Assembly (NCBI GenBank): GCA_937927625.1
Contig: CALBSD010000128.1
Span: forward strand, 14,078-78,077
DNA from: an uncultured Actinomycetes bacterium
GTDB lineage: Bacteria; Actinomycetota; Acidimicrobiia; Acidimicrobiales; Ilumatobacteraceae
DNA length: 64,000 nucleotides
Direction: 5' to 3'
Part shown: positions 16,701 through 23,586 of the stretch, piece by piece
How positions within the stretch are numbered: position 1 is the stretch's first letter
Layout of the letters: each line of letters begins with the position of its first letter
Position numbers and translations under genes: made by a program
Notes under the pieces: generated by a model
Told to the model about the DNA's origin: nothing
What the model saw: only the letters and a program-made list of their open reading frames with translations
Database searches by the model: none

Positions 16701-17256
16701 CTTCGGTTGCCTCAAGGCGACGTTCTGCTTTTTCTTTACGCTTGCGGTATTTCAGGATGCCCGCTGCTTCTTCAATAATCGCGCGACGGTCTTCGGCGCG
16801 TGCAGTCAAAACAGCGTCAATCTGACCTTGGCTGATGATCACGTGCTGCTGACGGCCAACACCAGCATCAGACAACAGTTCTTGCACGTCGAGCAAACGA
16901 CATTCCACGCCGTTGATTGCGTATTCAGAATCTCCGTTGCGAAACAGTGTGCGCGACACGGTGATCTCCGTGAAGTCGAGAGGCAACAATCCTGCCGAGT
17001 TGTCGAGAGTCAACATGACTTCGGCACGACCAAGCGGTGAACGCTTTGACGTTCCGTTGAAGATGACGTCTTCCATTTTCTGGCTTCGCACCGAACTTGG
17101 AGCCTGTGCACCAAGCACCCAGGCAATGGCGTCCACAACGTTTGATTTGCCAGATCCATTTGGGCCGACGACAACAGTGACGCCAGGTTCCATTTCCATA
17201 ACGGTGGAATCAGCGAAGGACTTGAAGCCTTTGAGGGTGAGAGATTTCAGAAACAC
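13774..17256 (-). CDS. smc: Chromosome segregation ATPase SMC
   Basis: SMC dimers extrude DNA loops and, with ScpA and ScpB, compact and separate chromosomes. The 1160 residues have the full architecture: Walker A GPNGSGKS at 31-38, a long coiled coil, a hinge around 510-660 (EGVVGALVDLLDIDQGWD...), a second coiled coil, and the C-terminal signature LLSGGERSLTALAYLFAVF with Walker B FYVMDEVEAALDD. Low-complexity Glu/Arg/Ala coiled coil explains the many long reading frames on the opposite strand. Confidence 0.98.
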   Translation of the reverse strand: MFLKSLTLKGFKSFADSTVMEMEPGVTVVVGPNGSGKSNVVDAIAWVLGAQAPSSVRSQKMEDVIFNGTSKRSPLGRAEVMLTLDNSAGLLPLDFTEITVSRTLFRNGDSEYAINGVECRLLDVQELLSDAGVGRQQHVIISQGQIDAVLTARAEDRRAIIEEAAGILKYRKRKEKAERRLEATEANLLRVQDLIREVRRQLRPLERQAEAARRYEEVVGELRALRLYLSGREVAGLREKLAQLEAEKAGSDSSERELRELMNTLEADVRTAEEELAARGASGLNDELMKVEQLRERARGLVAVIAERRRSMERDQGQLIAEDVVAALEADAAEMRDDLAEVERGLTIAISESDALQVEEDAFERERNEQGLFHTVQGNEASTAAAEVRGELRTLRNTVEQGAGEIQKLQARIEQIENRDNAFVGTIDGLQAELAQAEASVGILRSELATAQTERDTAENVGDAAQQGRASAERRAARASARLEALEAAMASTRARTGAEHLAQIEGVVGALVDLLDIDQGWDAAVKAALGDTLASIVVSNPASARRAIDQLRNVDHNGAVIALGLNRGASGPLPGGVESVRSHVRPSNDAPNQLGSLLDSLLSSVGCANDIAGAIDIVEANSSAIVVTRRGDKLAPSGWRLGAADEVGSIEVIEETRKEVEAATAELQSLDTEVENQRKLLVAARTRINETQTKLDRQVRAVEAANERLAKTTNDRRSNGAEREMTLGSLDDIRGRIEGYQQRVSELEGLLPALEDAEAAEIAAAKAQGEARAAIDSKSAHMAMRRKDLEVRLAGLRERDQFLKQRLEETDRRLEVDTAARAEAGVRRQRIEASLLAITRLGELVEGHRLAAESRLAELYEMRRRQSDEVREITSRLDVARRGRTEAEQQLEALRERGRRVDVEEAETRMRLEAAVELIRRELEVEPEVAESSPMPEVAEGVDHADRARALERDIRLMGPINPLALQEFTELQERHTFLEEQLNDVRNSRRELAQVIAAIDEEIQTVFAMAFEDVSKNFTDLFQLLFPGGKGKLALTSPGDMLNTGIEVEATPPGKTFKKLSLLSGGERSLTALAYLFAVFRSRPSPFYVMDEVEAALDDVNLHRFLGLVQEFRRDAQLIIVSHQKRTMEAADCLLGVSMQPGGSSKVVSERASNTAGN

Positions 17257-17302
17257 AGCGAAAACAACAGTAATAGAGACAACTCAGAGTCACCCCATGG
17301 CG

Positions 17303-18151
17303 TTACTTCTGACAGCGAGGGCAATAGGAAGTGGACCGACCCGCAACCATCACACGGCGGATGGAAGTTTTTCCACAGGTCAAGCATCCGAGACCTTCTC
17401 GGCCATAGACCCTGTGATTCTCTTGGAAGCTGCCGACATTGCCTTCCACGTCCACATATTGCGTGTCTTGCAGAGTTGAACCCCCAGATTCGATGGCTTC
17501 AGCCAAAATTTCGTGAATCGCGACGGCGAGTTGGTCAATCTTTTTACGGGACAATGTGTCGACAGTACGGCTCCACCGCAGTCCCACCCTGTGGAGAACT
17601 TCGTCTGCGTAGATATTTCCCACGCCAGCGACCACATGTTGATTGAGCAAAAGAGGCTTTATCGCGCCCCGCCTGCCCACCAGTCGTTCGGCCAAGATCG
17701 CCCCGTCGAAGGGATCGCTAATGGGATCAGGACCGAGTTTTGCCAATTCTGGAAGCACCTCTGCCTCATTGCGCGGGTCATAGACAACGACCTCGCCAAA
17801 GGTACGCGGATCAACAAACCACATCTCGTCGAGAGCTCCATCACGTTTTGACAGCTGCAACACCACATGCGTGTGTGGCGGTCGTTCAGTTCCAAACGGT
17901 TCCACTAACACTCGCCCACTCATGCGCAGATGAATCATTACCGCATCACCGGAATCGAGATCACACAAGATGTATTTTCCGCGTCGCCGGACTGCGGTCA
18001 TCGTTGTTCCATTCAAACCGTGAATGACCGCTTCTTTGCCCACTCGACGAACAGAACGTTCACGTCCGACTTCAACACTCAATATCTTTCGACCGACAAC
18101 TTTTGTTTCAATTCCACGTCGAACAGTTTCGACTTCAGGCAACTCAGGCAT
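17303..18151 (-). CDS. mutM: Formamidopyrimidine-DNA glycosylase
   Basis: Fpg/MutM removes 8-oxoguanine and formamidopyrimidines and cuts the abasic site. The mature N-terminus must be proline, so the start is the ATG at 18151 giving MPELPEVETVRRGIE; the upstream in-frame extension is rejected for that reason. Lys near 58 in RRRGKYIL, the VGNIYADEVL helix and the C-terminal zinc finger (CLTCGKTSIRR...CPRC) are all present in 282 residues. It overlaps the end of rnc by eight bases. Confidence 0.97.
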   Translation of the reverse strand: MPELPEVETVRRGIETKVVGRKILSVEVGRERSVRRVGKEAVIHGLNGTTMTAVRRRGKYILCDLDSGDAVMIHLRMSGRVLVEPFGTERPPHTHVVLQLSKRDGALDEMWFVDPRTFGEVVVYDPRNEAEVLPELAKLGPDPISDPFDGAILAERLVGRRGAIKPLLLNQHVVAGVGNIYADEVLHRVGLRWSRTVDTLSRKKIDQLAVAIHEILAEAIESGGSTLQDTQYVDVEGNVGSFQENHRVYGREGLGCLTCGKTSIRRVMVAGRSTSYCPRCQK

Positions 18152-18845
18152 CGTCGGACAGTGACTCATATGCCACATGCGCGGCTACTTGTTCTGCAGC
18201 TTTCTTTGTACGTCCGGTGCCTGAACCAATGTTCTTGCCATTCACGACTGCATGTGCCGTAAAGACACGTTCGTGATCGGGTCCTTCGCCTTCAGTGTTG
18301 TACACCGGCGCCCCAAGACCCATTCGCGCACACACTTCTTGCAAACGAGTCTTTGAATCAAATGATTCCAAATGAGGAATCGCAGCATCAATCGAATCAT
18401 CCAACAGGCGTTCCACCAATGCAAAAGCTTTCTCTGCTCCACCATCGAGGTACACCGCACCAATCAGTGCCTCTAGTGCATCAGCAAGAATTGATGACTT
18501 GTCGCGACCACCTGCGGCGTCTTCACCCTTACCGAGGAGGATGAAATCACCGAGCCCGATTTCGCGTGCGATGTCCGACAACGCATGCATGTTCACGACA
18601 CTGCGACGAAGATCGGTCAGTTTTCCTTCAGGAGATTCTCCGAGGCGATGAAAAGCGATATCAGCAACAGCCCATCCGAGAACAGCATCACCTAGAAACT
18701 CGAGACGCTCATTCGAGAAGGCTTCATCATTCTCTGCTTGCCATGAACGATGCACCAACGCTTCATATATGAGAGCGGAGTTTTCAAACGAATGCCCAAT
18801 GACTTCGGCGCATCGTGCCAAACGCTCATCGGATTCGAGGGTCAT
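18144..18845 (-). CDS. rnc: Ribonuclease III
   Basis: RNase III cuts double-stranded RNA in rRNA precursors and mRNA leaders. The signature NERLEFLGDAVLGWAVAD (about residues 44-61) gives the catalytic Glu and Asp, DALEALIGAVYLDGG is the second metal-binding part, and the last 70 residues are a double-stranded-RNA-binding domain ending TKKAAEQVAAHVAYESL. The length of 233 is normal. It sits between acpP and mutM in the conserved order. Confidence 0.98.
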   Translation of the reverse strand: MTLESDERLARCAEVIGHSFENSALIYEALVHRSWQAENDEAFSNERLEFLGDAVLGWAVADIAFHRLGESPEGKLTDLRRSVVNMHALSDIAREIGLGDFILLGKGEDAAGGRDKSSILADALEALIGAVYLDGGAEKAFALVERLLDDSIDAAIPHLESFDSKTRLQEVCARMGLGAPVYNTEGEGPDHERVFTAHAVVNGKNIGSGTGRTKKAAEQVAAHVAYESLSDDA

Positions 18846-18853
18846 CGGACTAT

Positions 18854-19117
18854 TCAGCCGTGCGCGCGAACGATGTAATCAACAGCGTCTGCAACAGTGC
18901 GCAGTTCTGCAAGATCGTCATCGTCAAATGCGAAGTCAGGAATTGTCTGCGAGAACTCTTGCTCTAACGAGTCAACAAGCTCAATGAGCGCAATGGAATC
19001 AGCGCCAAGATCATCAGCGAAAGTGCTGGTCTCTGAGATCACCGATGCTTCAATCTCGAGGATTTCTGCGAGGTGTGTACGAACAGTGTTGAGAACTGCG
19101 TTGCGATCTGCGGCCAT
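18854..19117 (-). CDS. acpP: Acyl carrier protein
   Basis: ACP carries growing fatty acids on a phosphopantetheine arm. The 87 residues are acidic, with the attachment serine in GADSIALIELV; the usual DSL is DSI here. The N-terminal extension of a few residues (MAADRNAVLN) is slightly longer than in E. coli ACP. A good AGGAGATTCCC precedes the ATG. It lies 20 bases downstream of plsX, matching the common plsX-acpP arrangement. Confidence 0.95.
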   Translation of the reverse strand: MAADRNAVLNTVRTHLAEILEIEASVISETSTFADDLGADSIALIELVDSLEQEFSQTIPDFAFDDDDLAELRTVADAVDYIVRAHG

Positions 19118-19137
19118 GGGAATCTCCTGACGATGGT

Positions 19138-20112
19138 TCAGGAAGGCAGGCTAGTGGCAATGGCGAGGCGGATGGATTCCACCATCTCGGAGTCGACCAT
19201 TTCTTTGGCGACCTTGATGCCATTCACCATTGCGCGTGCACTGCTGGAACCGTGCGAGATGATGCACACACCATCAACGCCCAACAAGATGGCACCGCCA
19301 ACAGAGTCGGGGTCGAACGTGTCGTACAGAGGGAGGATGGCTGGGAGGATTTCCTTCGCTGCATCCTTGTATTCCGGCTGAGCAAATGCGGTGAACAATG
19401 CACCGATCACAGTCTTCAAGGTTCCTTCAAGCGTCTTCAGAACAACGTTGCCCGTGAAGCCATCGGTGACGACAACATCAACATCGTCAGTCATGAGGTC
19501 GCGGCCTTCAACATTGCCAATGAAATTGATGTGTGGTGACGCCTTCAAGAGTTCATATGCCTCTTTGCGCAAGGTGTCACCCTTGCCTGGCTCTTCACCA
19601 ATTGACAACAGGCCAACACGAGGGTTCTCCACGCCGTAACGCTTCGTGGAATACACCGAGCCCATGATGGCGAACTGAACAAGCCACTCTGGCTGTACTT
19701 CTGCATTCGCACCAGCATCGAGAAGCACAGTGGGTGTTCCGCCAGGAACGGGAACAGGAGTTGCAATAGCGGGACGGGCCACGCCAGAAATACGACCCAT
19801 GCGCAACAATGCGCTTGCCATCGTGGCGCCGGTATTCCCCGCAGAAATCATCGCGCTGGCTTTGCCGTCACGAACAGCTTCCGCGGCACGAACCAGTGTG
19901 GAGTCACGCTTCTTTCGAACTGACTGCGCAGGATCGTCATCCATTTCGATGACTTCAGAAGCGTGCATCAAAGGAAGGTCACCGGTTCCTTCCAGACCCT
20001 CAGGTCCGACAAGAAGCACGGGGATACCTAATTCAGCGGCCTGCAACGCACCAGCGAGAATCTCACTAGGCGCACGGTCGCCACCCATCGCGTCAACGGC
20101 GATTGGCAACAT
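19138..20112 (-). CDS. plsX: Phosphate acyltransferase PlsX
   Basis: PlsX makes acyl-phosphate from acyl-ACP for the first step of phospholipid synthesis with PlsY. The start is the ATG at 20112 (MLPIAVDAMGGDRAPSEI); in-frame upstream sequence belongs to rpmF read in another frame. Further motifs are MISAGNTGATMASALL, LLDAGANAEVQPEWL, and VVVTDGFTGNVVLKTLEG. The 324-residue length fits the family. Confidence 0.97.
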   Translation of the reverse strand: MLPIAVDAMGGDRAPSEILAGALQAAELGIPVLLVGPEGLEGTGDLPLMHASEVIEMDDDPAQSVRKKRDSTLVRAAEAVRDGKASAMISAGNTGATMASALLRMGRISGVARPAIATPVPVPGGTPTVLLDAGANAEVQPEWLVQFAIMGSVYSTKRYGVENPRVGLLSIGEEPGKGDTLRKEAYELLKASPHINFIGNVEGRDLMTDDVDVVVTDGFTGNVVLKTLEGTLKTVIGALFTAFAQPEYKDAAKEILPAILPLYDTFDPDSVGGAILLGVDGVCIISHGSSSARAMVNGIKVAKEMVDSEMVESIRLAIATSLPS

Positions 20113-20129
20113 GTTCAATGAACCGTTAC

Positions 20130-20309
20130 TCAGTCGACAGAGACGGCAACGCGGCCCTTGTACCAACCGCAGGTTCCGCACACTGTGTGTGGGATCTTTG
20201 CAGCGGCGCAGCGTGGGCATGTGCTGCGTGAAGGTGCTGTGAGGCGCCAGTTAGAGGCGCGACGCATACGTGTCTTCGACTTCGACTTCTTTTTCTTGGG
20301 AACGGCCAC
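20130..20309 (-). CDS. rpmF: 50S ribosomal protein L32
   Basis: A 59-residue ribosomal protein. It starts at GTG 20309 with AVPKKKKSKSKTRMRRA and carries two zinc-binding pairs, CPRC and CGTC, so it is the zinc-containing (C+) form. It lies between yceD and plsX, the most conserved rpmF neighbourhood in bacteria. The product ends GRVAVSVD just 17 bases before the plsX start. Confidence 0.97.
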   Translation of the reverse strand: MAVPKKKKSKSKTRMRRASNWRLTAPSRSTCPRCAAAKIPHTVCGTCGWYKGRVAVSVD

Positions 20310-20386
20310 CGTGGTCTCCCTGTGTTAGCGGCAAAATCCTCTGTTTGAGGACTCGGACACGATAGCCCCAAAAGGGCCAAAACTCA

Positions 20387-20902
20387 CTAGGTCGGGTCTT
20401 TGAGAGAACCTTTCAGCGATTCCAAGACCGCCCAACGGGGGTCAGAGACCGTGTTATCGCAAGAACAGGTGCCTTCGGAGAGGTCTTGACCGCAATGTGG
20501 ACAGAATCCTGGGCAGTCGTCGCGGCAGAGCGGACCCAGCGGGATGGCCAACAAAAGGTTCTCGCGGACCATCGGCAAGAGATTGATCTGGTCATTTTCG
20601 ATCTTGTACGCCTCGGAGTCATCGGGCATCTGTTGGTACAGCTCCGACAGCTCAATCGTCATGCGCTCAGAAATTGGAGCCAGGCAACGACGGCACTCCC
20701 CCGACCATGTGGCAGTTGTGCTGCCATTGACAGTCACCCCATTCGAAAGCGACTCGAGGTGCAGTGCGACATCAACCGGCTCATCGGAGATGCGGGATTC
20801 ACCAAACTCGAGATCGGCTGCTGCAACGGACATCACCACATCTTTGGTTGTGCCCGGCCAGCGAAGAAGTTCGACGACATTGACGATGAGCGGAGTTGCC
20901 AC
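20387..20902 (-). CDS. yceD: YceD / DUF177 family protein
   Basis: YceD proteins accompany rpmF in most bacteria and are linked to 23S rRNA accumulation; the precise role is unclear. The 171 residues contain the core GECRRCLAPI motif and ELYQQMPDD, then LPMVRENLLLAIPLGPLCRDDCPGF. A CPHCG...CSC zinc-like cluster lies near the end, as in actinobacterial forms. The start is GTG at 20902, 12 bases after the SepIVA-like gene; rpmF follows after 77 bases. Confidence 0.92.
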   Translation of the reverse strand: MATPLIVNVVELLRWPGTTKDVVMSVAAADLEFGESRISDEPVDVALHLESLSNGVTVNGSTTATWSGECRRCLAPISERMTIELSELYQQMPDDSEAYKIENDQINLLPMVRENLLLAIPLGPLCRDDCPGFCPHCGQDLSEGTCSCDNTVSDPRWAVLESLKGSLKDPT

Positions 20903-20914
20903 GGCGTGCGTCTC

Positions 20915-21502
20915 CTAGATGTCTTGGTCGAAGAATCCAGCACTGTGCTGCTCTTCGATGTGCTCTTGCGCCTCCGGTGGTGGCTGGGATCCAATCGACA
21001 GACGTTGACGACCATTAGCAACGGTCTTCGAAAGACGATCAAGAAGAATTTCGAAGCTTCCCAGACGTTGGTCAAGGAAATCCTCTGTCTCGTTCTTTAG
21101 GCGGCGACTCTCTTCGTCGGCAGCGTCAATGACTTGACGCGCACGATTCTCTGCTGCACGTACGACTTCAGTGCGCTGCACCATCCGCTCTGCCTGCTGA
21201 CGTGCGGCACCAAGAATTTCATCAGCTTCACGCTTTGTCTTTTCCAAGAACTCTTGACGTTCTTTCAACATCCAGCGAGCTTGACGAATCTCTTCAGGCA
21301 AACGCATCAACGCGTCTTCCAACAGTTCAATCACTTCATCACGATCAATACGTGGCGTACTGGACAGCGGAACACTGGGTGCTGTTGCAATGATGTCGAT
21401 TGTGCGGCGAAGAAGCATTTCGCTTTCGCCGAGACGAGCCTGCACGGGTGCTGGCTGCGGATACGAATCATCTGTTGTGTCGTCGAAGTCGTCGAATGAC
21501 AT
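20915..21502 (-). CDS. sepIVA: SepIVA-like coiled-coil cell-division protein
   Basis: A 195-residue protein with an acidic disordered head (MSFDDFDDTTDDSY), then an almost continuous coiled coil from about residue 55 (EVIELLEDALMRLPEEIRQA..., TKREADEILGAARQQAERMV). This resembles DivIVA and ATP-synthase-b-like proteins. In Mycobacterium the gene next to the DUF177 gene in the rnc-mutM-smc cluster is sepIVA (Rv2927c), a DivIVA-domain division protein; position and design match here. The ATG at 21502 is chosen because the upstream frame overlaps coaD. Identification rests mainly on synteny. Confidence 0.75.
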   Translation of the reverse strand: MSFDDFDDTTDDSYPQPAPVQARLGESEMLLRRTIDIIATAPSVPLSSTPRIDRDEVIELLEDALMRLPEEIRQARWMLKERQEFLEKTKREADEILGAARQQAERMVQRTEVVRAAENRARQVIDAADEESRRLKNETEDFLDQRLGSFEILLDRLSKTVANGRQRLSIGSQPPPEAQEHIEEQHSAGFFDQDI

Positions 21503-21515
21503 GTTGTTTGCTCCG

Positions 21516-21992
21516 TTACTTAAATGCTGCGGCCAACGCTGCAGCAACTGGTGCGGGCACCATGGAAGAAATATCGCCGCCATATTGTGCAATGTCTCGA
21601 ATGAAGCGACTGCTGACATGGCTAAAACCCGGTTGGCATGGCACGTACACCGTGCGAACACCCGCAACTGCAAAGTTGGTGTGCGCCATTTGCTGTTCCA
21701 CTTCGAAATCGCCAGGAGTACGCAGACCCTTCACAATGCACAGTGCATTGACGGACTGCGCGGCATCGACGGCTAGACCAGCGAACGCATCAACTGTGAC
21801 GCCAGGGATGTGTGCGAGCGCTTCGCGAGCAACGCGAACGCGTTCTGCAGTAGCGAGAAGACCTGATGGCTTGTCGGGGTTGTGCATCACGGCGACCACA
21901 ACATTGCCGAACAATTCAGCGGCTTGGGCCACAACATCGACATGTCCGTAATGGATGGGGTCGAAACTGCCTGGATACAGAACGGTGCTCAT
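21516..21992 (-). CDS. coaD: Phosphopantetheine adenylyltransferase
   Basis: CoaD transfers AMP from ATP to 4'-phosphopantetheine, the penultimate step of coenzyme A synthesis. The nucleotidyltransferase motif reads GSFDPIHYGHVDVV, with HYGH in place of the more usual T-x-GH. RTPGDFEVEQQMAHTN and the ISSRFIR-like SSRFIRDIAQYGGD are also typical. The length of 158 is normal. It overlaps rsmD by four bases. Confidence 0.97.
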   Translation of the reverse strand: MSTVLYPGSFDPIHYGHVDVVAQAAELFGNVVVAVMHNPDKPSGLLATAERVRVAREALAHIPGVTVDAFAGLAVDAAQSVNALCIVKGLRTPGDFEVEQQMAHTNFAVAGVRTVYVPCQPGFSHVSSRFIRDIAQYGGDISSMVPAPVAAALAAAFK

Positions 21993-22534
21993 TCGCCCTC
22001 CACCGTACCGTCTGGGGCATCAGCGGGTTGGAGAAATGCGACGTGAGTACGGCCGTATTTCTTCTCACGGATGGTCTCCCAGCCCTCAATCTCCCCCACT
22101 GCGCGGTCTGATTCCAACACCACACAGCCAGCGTCGGCATCCACGATGAGGTCGCGCCATTGGTCAAAGCCATAGGGCGGGTCAGCGATGATGAGGTCAA
22201 TGCCGGGCTGACGACATGCGGCCGTTGTCGCATCAACGGCCAAGACCGTGCTGCGATCAGAAAGTCCGAGGGCCGCAATGTTCTTCTTCAAGATGACGAG
22301 TGCATCACGGTCGCGTTCCACGAAGACGCAGTGGGCAGCACCTCGAGATAAGGCTTCAATCCCCATCGCACCGGTGCCCGCGAACAAATCAAGGACTCGA
22401 GCTCCGTCGACCACGTCAAGGCTTCCCAGGGCATTAAAAACGGCCTGTCGCACCTTGTCAGTGGTTGGGCGCGTGGCGTCTGATATCGGCGCTTCTATCC
22501 GCCGACCTCGAAGGTCACCTGCTACCACTCTCAT
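21989..22534 (-). CDS. rsmD: 16S rRNA (guanine-966-N2)-methyltransferase
   Basis: RsmD methylates G966 of 16S rRNA. The start is ATG 22534 (MRVVAGDLRGRRI), the canonical family opening; a longer in-frame extension upstream is rejected. SAM-binding LDLFAGTGAMGIEALSRGA and the catalytic DPPY are present in 181 residues. It begins the long minus-strand housekeeping run and overlaps coaD by four bases. Confidence 0.96.
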   Translation of the reverse strand: MRVVAGDLRGRRIEAPISDATRPTTDKVRQAVFNALGSLDVVDGARVLDLFAGTGAMGIEALSRGAAHCVFVERDRDALVILKKNIAALGLSDRSTVLAVDATTAACRQPGIDLIIADPPYGFDQWRDLIVDADAGCVVLESDRAVGEIEGWETIREKKYGRTHVAFLQPADAPDGTVEGE

Positions 22535-22552
22535 AGAAGGCAGACTACGACC

Positions 22553-22735
22553 GTGATAACGCCAAGCGAGTCCATTGTCTGTGTCGACTGTGGTGGCCCT
22601 TGCCACTTATTGACAGCGCCGCGCGAAGACGGCACCTGGGTGGTCGACGATGTGGTGAGTTATCGCTGTCGTGATTGCCGAGATATTTGGTACATCGAAC
22701 TCACTGAAGACGACAACGACCAACAGCCCGATTAG
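22553..22735 (+). CDS. Small zinc-ribbon protein
   Basis: A 60-residue protein with two CxxC pairs (CVDC at about 10-13 and CRDC at about 39-42) around a short beta hairpin, then an acidic tail. It is divergent from rsmD by 18 bases and ends three bases before the convergent SDR stop. The start is GTG at 22553. The family is not recognised beyond a rubredoxin-like zinc ribbon, and the role is unknown. Confidence 0.6.
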   Translation: MITPSESIVCVDCGGPCHLLTAPREDGTWVVDDVVSYRCRDCRDIWYIELTEDDNDQQPD

Positions 22736-22738
22736 GAA

Positions 22739-23545
22739 TCAACCCTTGTCGAGAGGGTCGAACTTGATGCCGAGAGCGGCCAAGTTCGAAATCTTTGTGG
22801 GCAAGTGGTTCAACCAAAAGTTGATGCTGAGGCGCTTGGGGTCACGAACGAACGGCTTGTTCTTTACGACCGCATCAACGGTGCGACGAGCAATCTTGAC
22901 GGGGTCCGCCGTGGGAATGAGTTGCAGCTTCTGAAAGCGCTTCACGACGTCTTTTACCGATGATGTGCGAACTTCAATTGCATCCCACATGTCAGTATCT
23001 ACTGGACCTGGCGACAACACCGTGATGTTCACGTTTGTTGCCTTCAACTCGCGACTTAACCCATTAACAAAGTTGAGGATTCCCGCCTTTGTTCCGCCGT
23101 ACACACTCATGCCAGGGAAACCTGCGGTGCCAGCAAGAGATGAGACGAACACAATGTGTCCGCTGCTGCGAGCCAACATTCCGGGCAACGCGTGACGCGT
23201 CAGCATGAGAGGCACTTCAAAATTCACTCGGGACACCGTGCGAATTTCGCGATCATCTTCCACAGCGAAAGCTGTCGAGGTTTCAAGTCCTGCATTGTTC
23301 ACCAGAACATCAATCGGGCCGTGGTCACGTTCGATGTTCTGAATCAGAGTGTCAACGACTGAATCATCGGTGAGGTCGGCAACAACCGCAACACCTTTGA
23401 TTTCTGCCGCAACACGATTGAGTGCGTCAACGTTGCGCGCCACCAGAGTGACCTTGGCGCCGCGTCGTGCAAATTCACGCGCCATATTCGCGCCGATGCC
23501 GCGAGACCCACCAGTGACAACAACGTGCCTGCCATTCAGTTCCAC
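22739..23545 (-). CDS. Short-chain dehydrogenase/reductase
   Basis: A classical SDR of 268 residues. TGGSRGIGANMA (about 12-23) binds the nucleotide, NNAG lies near 87, and the Ser...YGGTK triad is at SSLAGTAGFPGMSVYGGTK. The position-2 arginine pattern (ARRGAKVTLVARN) suggests NADP preference. The substrate is unknown; closest in style are the broad-specificity lipid or ketone reductases of actinobacteria. It lies between recG and rsmD, where actinobacteria usually have no gene, so it may be an insertion into the block. Confidence 0.88.
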   Translation of the reverse strand: MELNGRHVVVTGGSRGIGANMAREFARRGAKVTLVARNVDALNRVAAEIKGVAVVADLTDDSVVDTLIQNIERDHGPIDVLVNNAGLETSTAFAVEDDREIRTVSRVNFEVPLMLTRHALPGMLARSSGHIVFVSSLAGTAGFPGMSVYGGTKAGILNFVNGLSRELKATNVNITVLSPGPVDTDMWDAIEVRTSSVKDVVKRFQKLQLIPTADPVKIARRTVDAVVKNKPFVRDPKRLSINFWLNHLPTKISNLAALGIKFDPLDKG

Positions 23546-23586
23546 AACAATCCCCCTTGTGTTACTGCCACCGTAGTGCGTTGATG

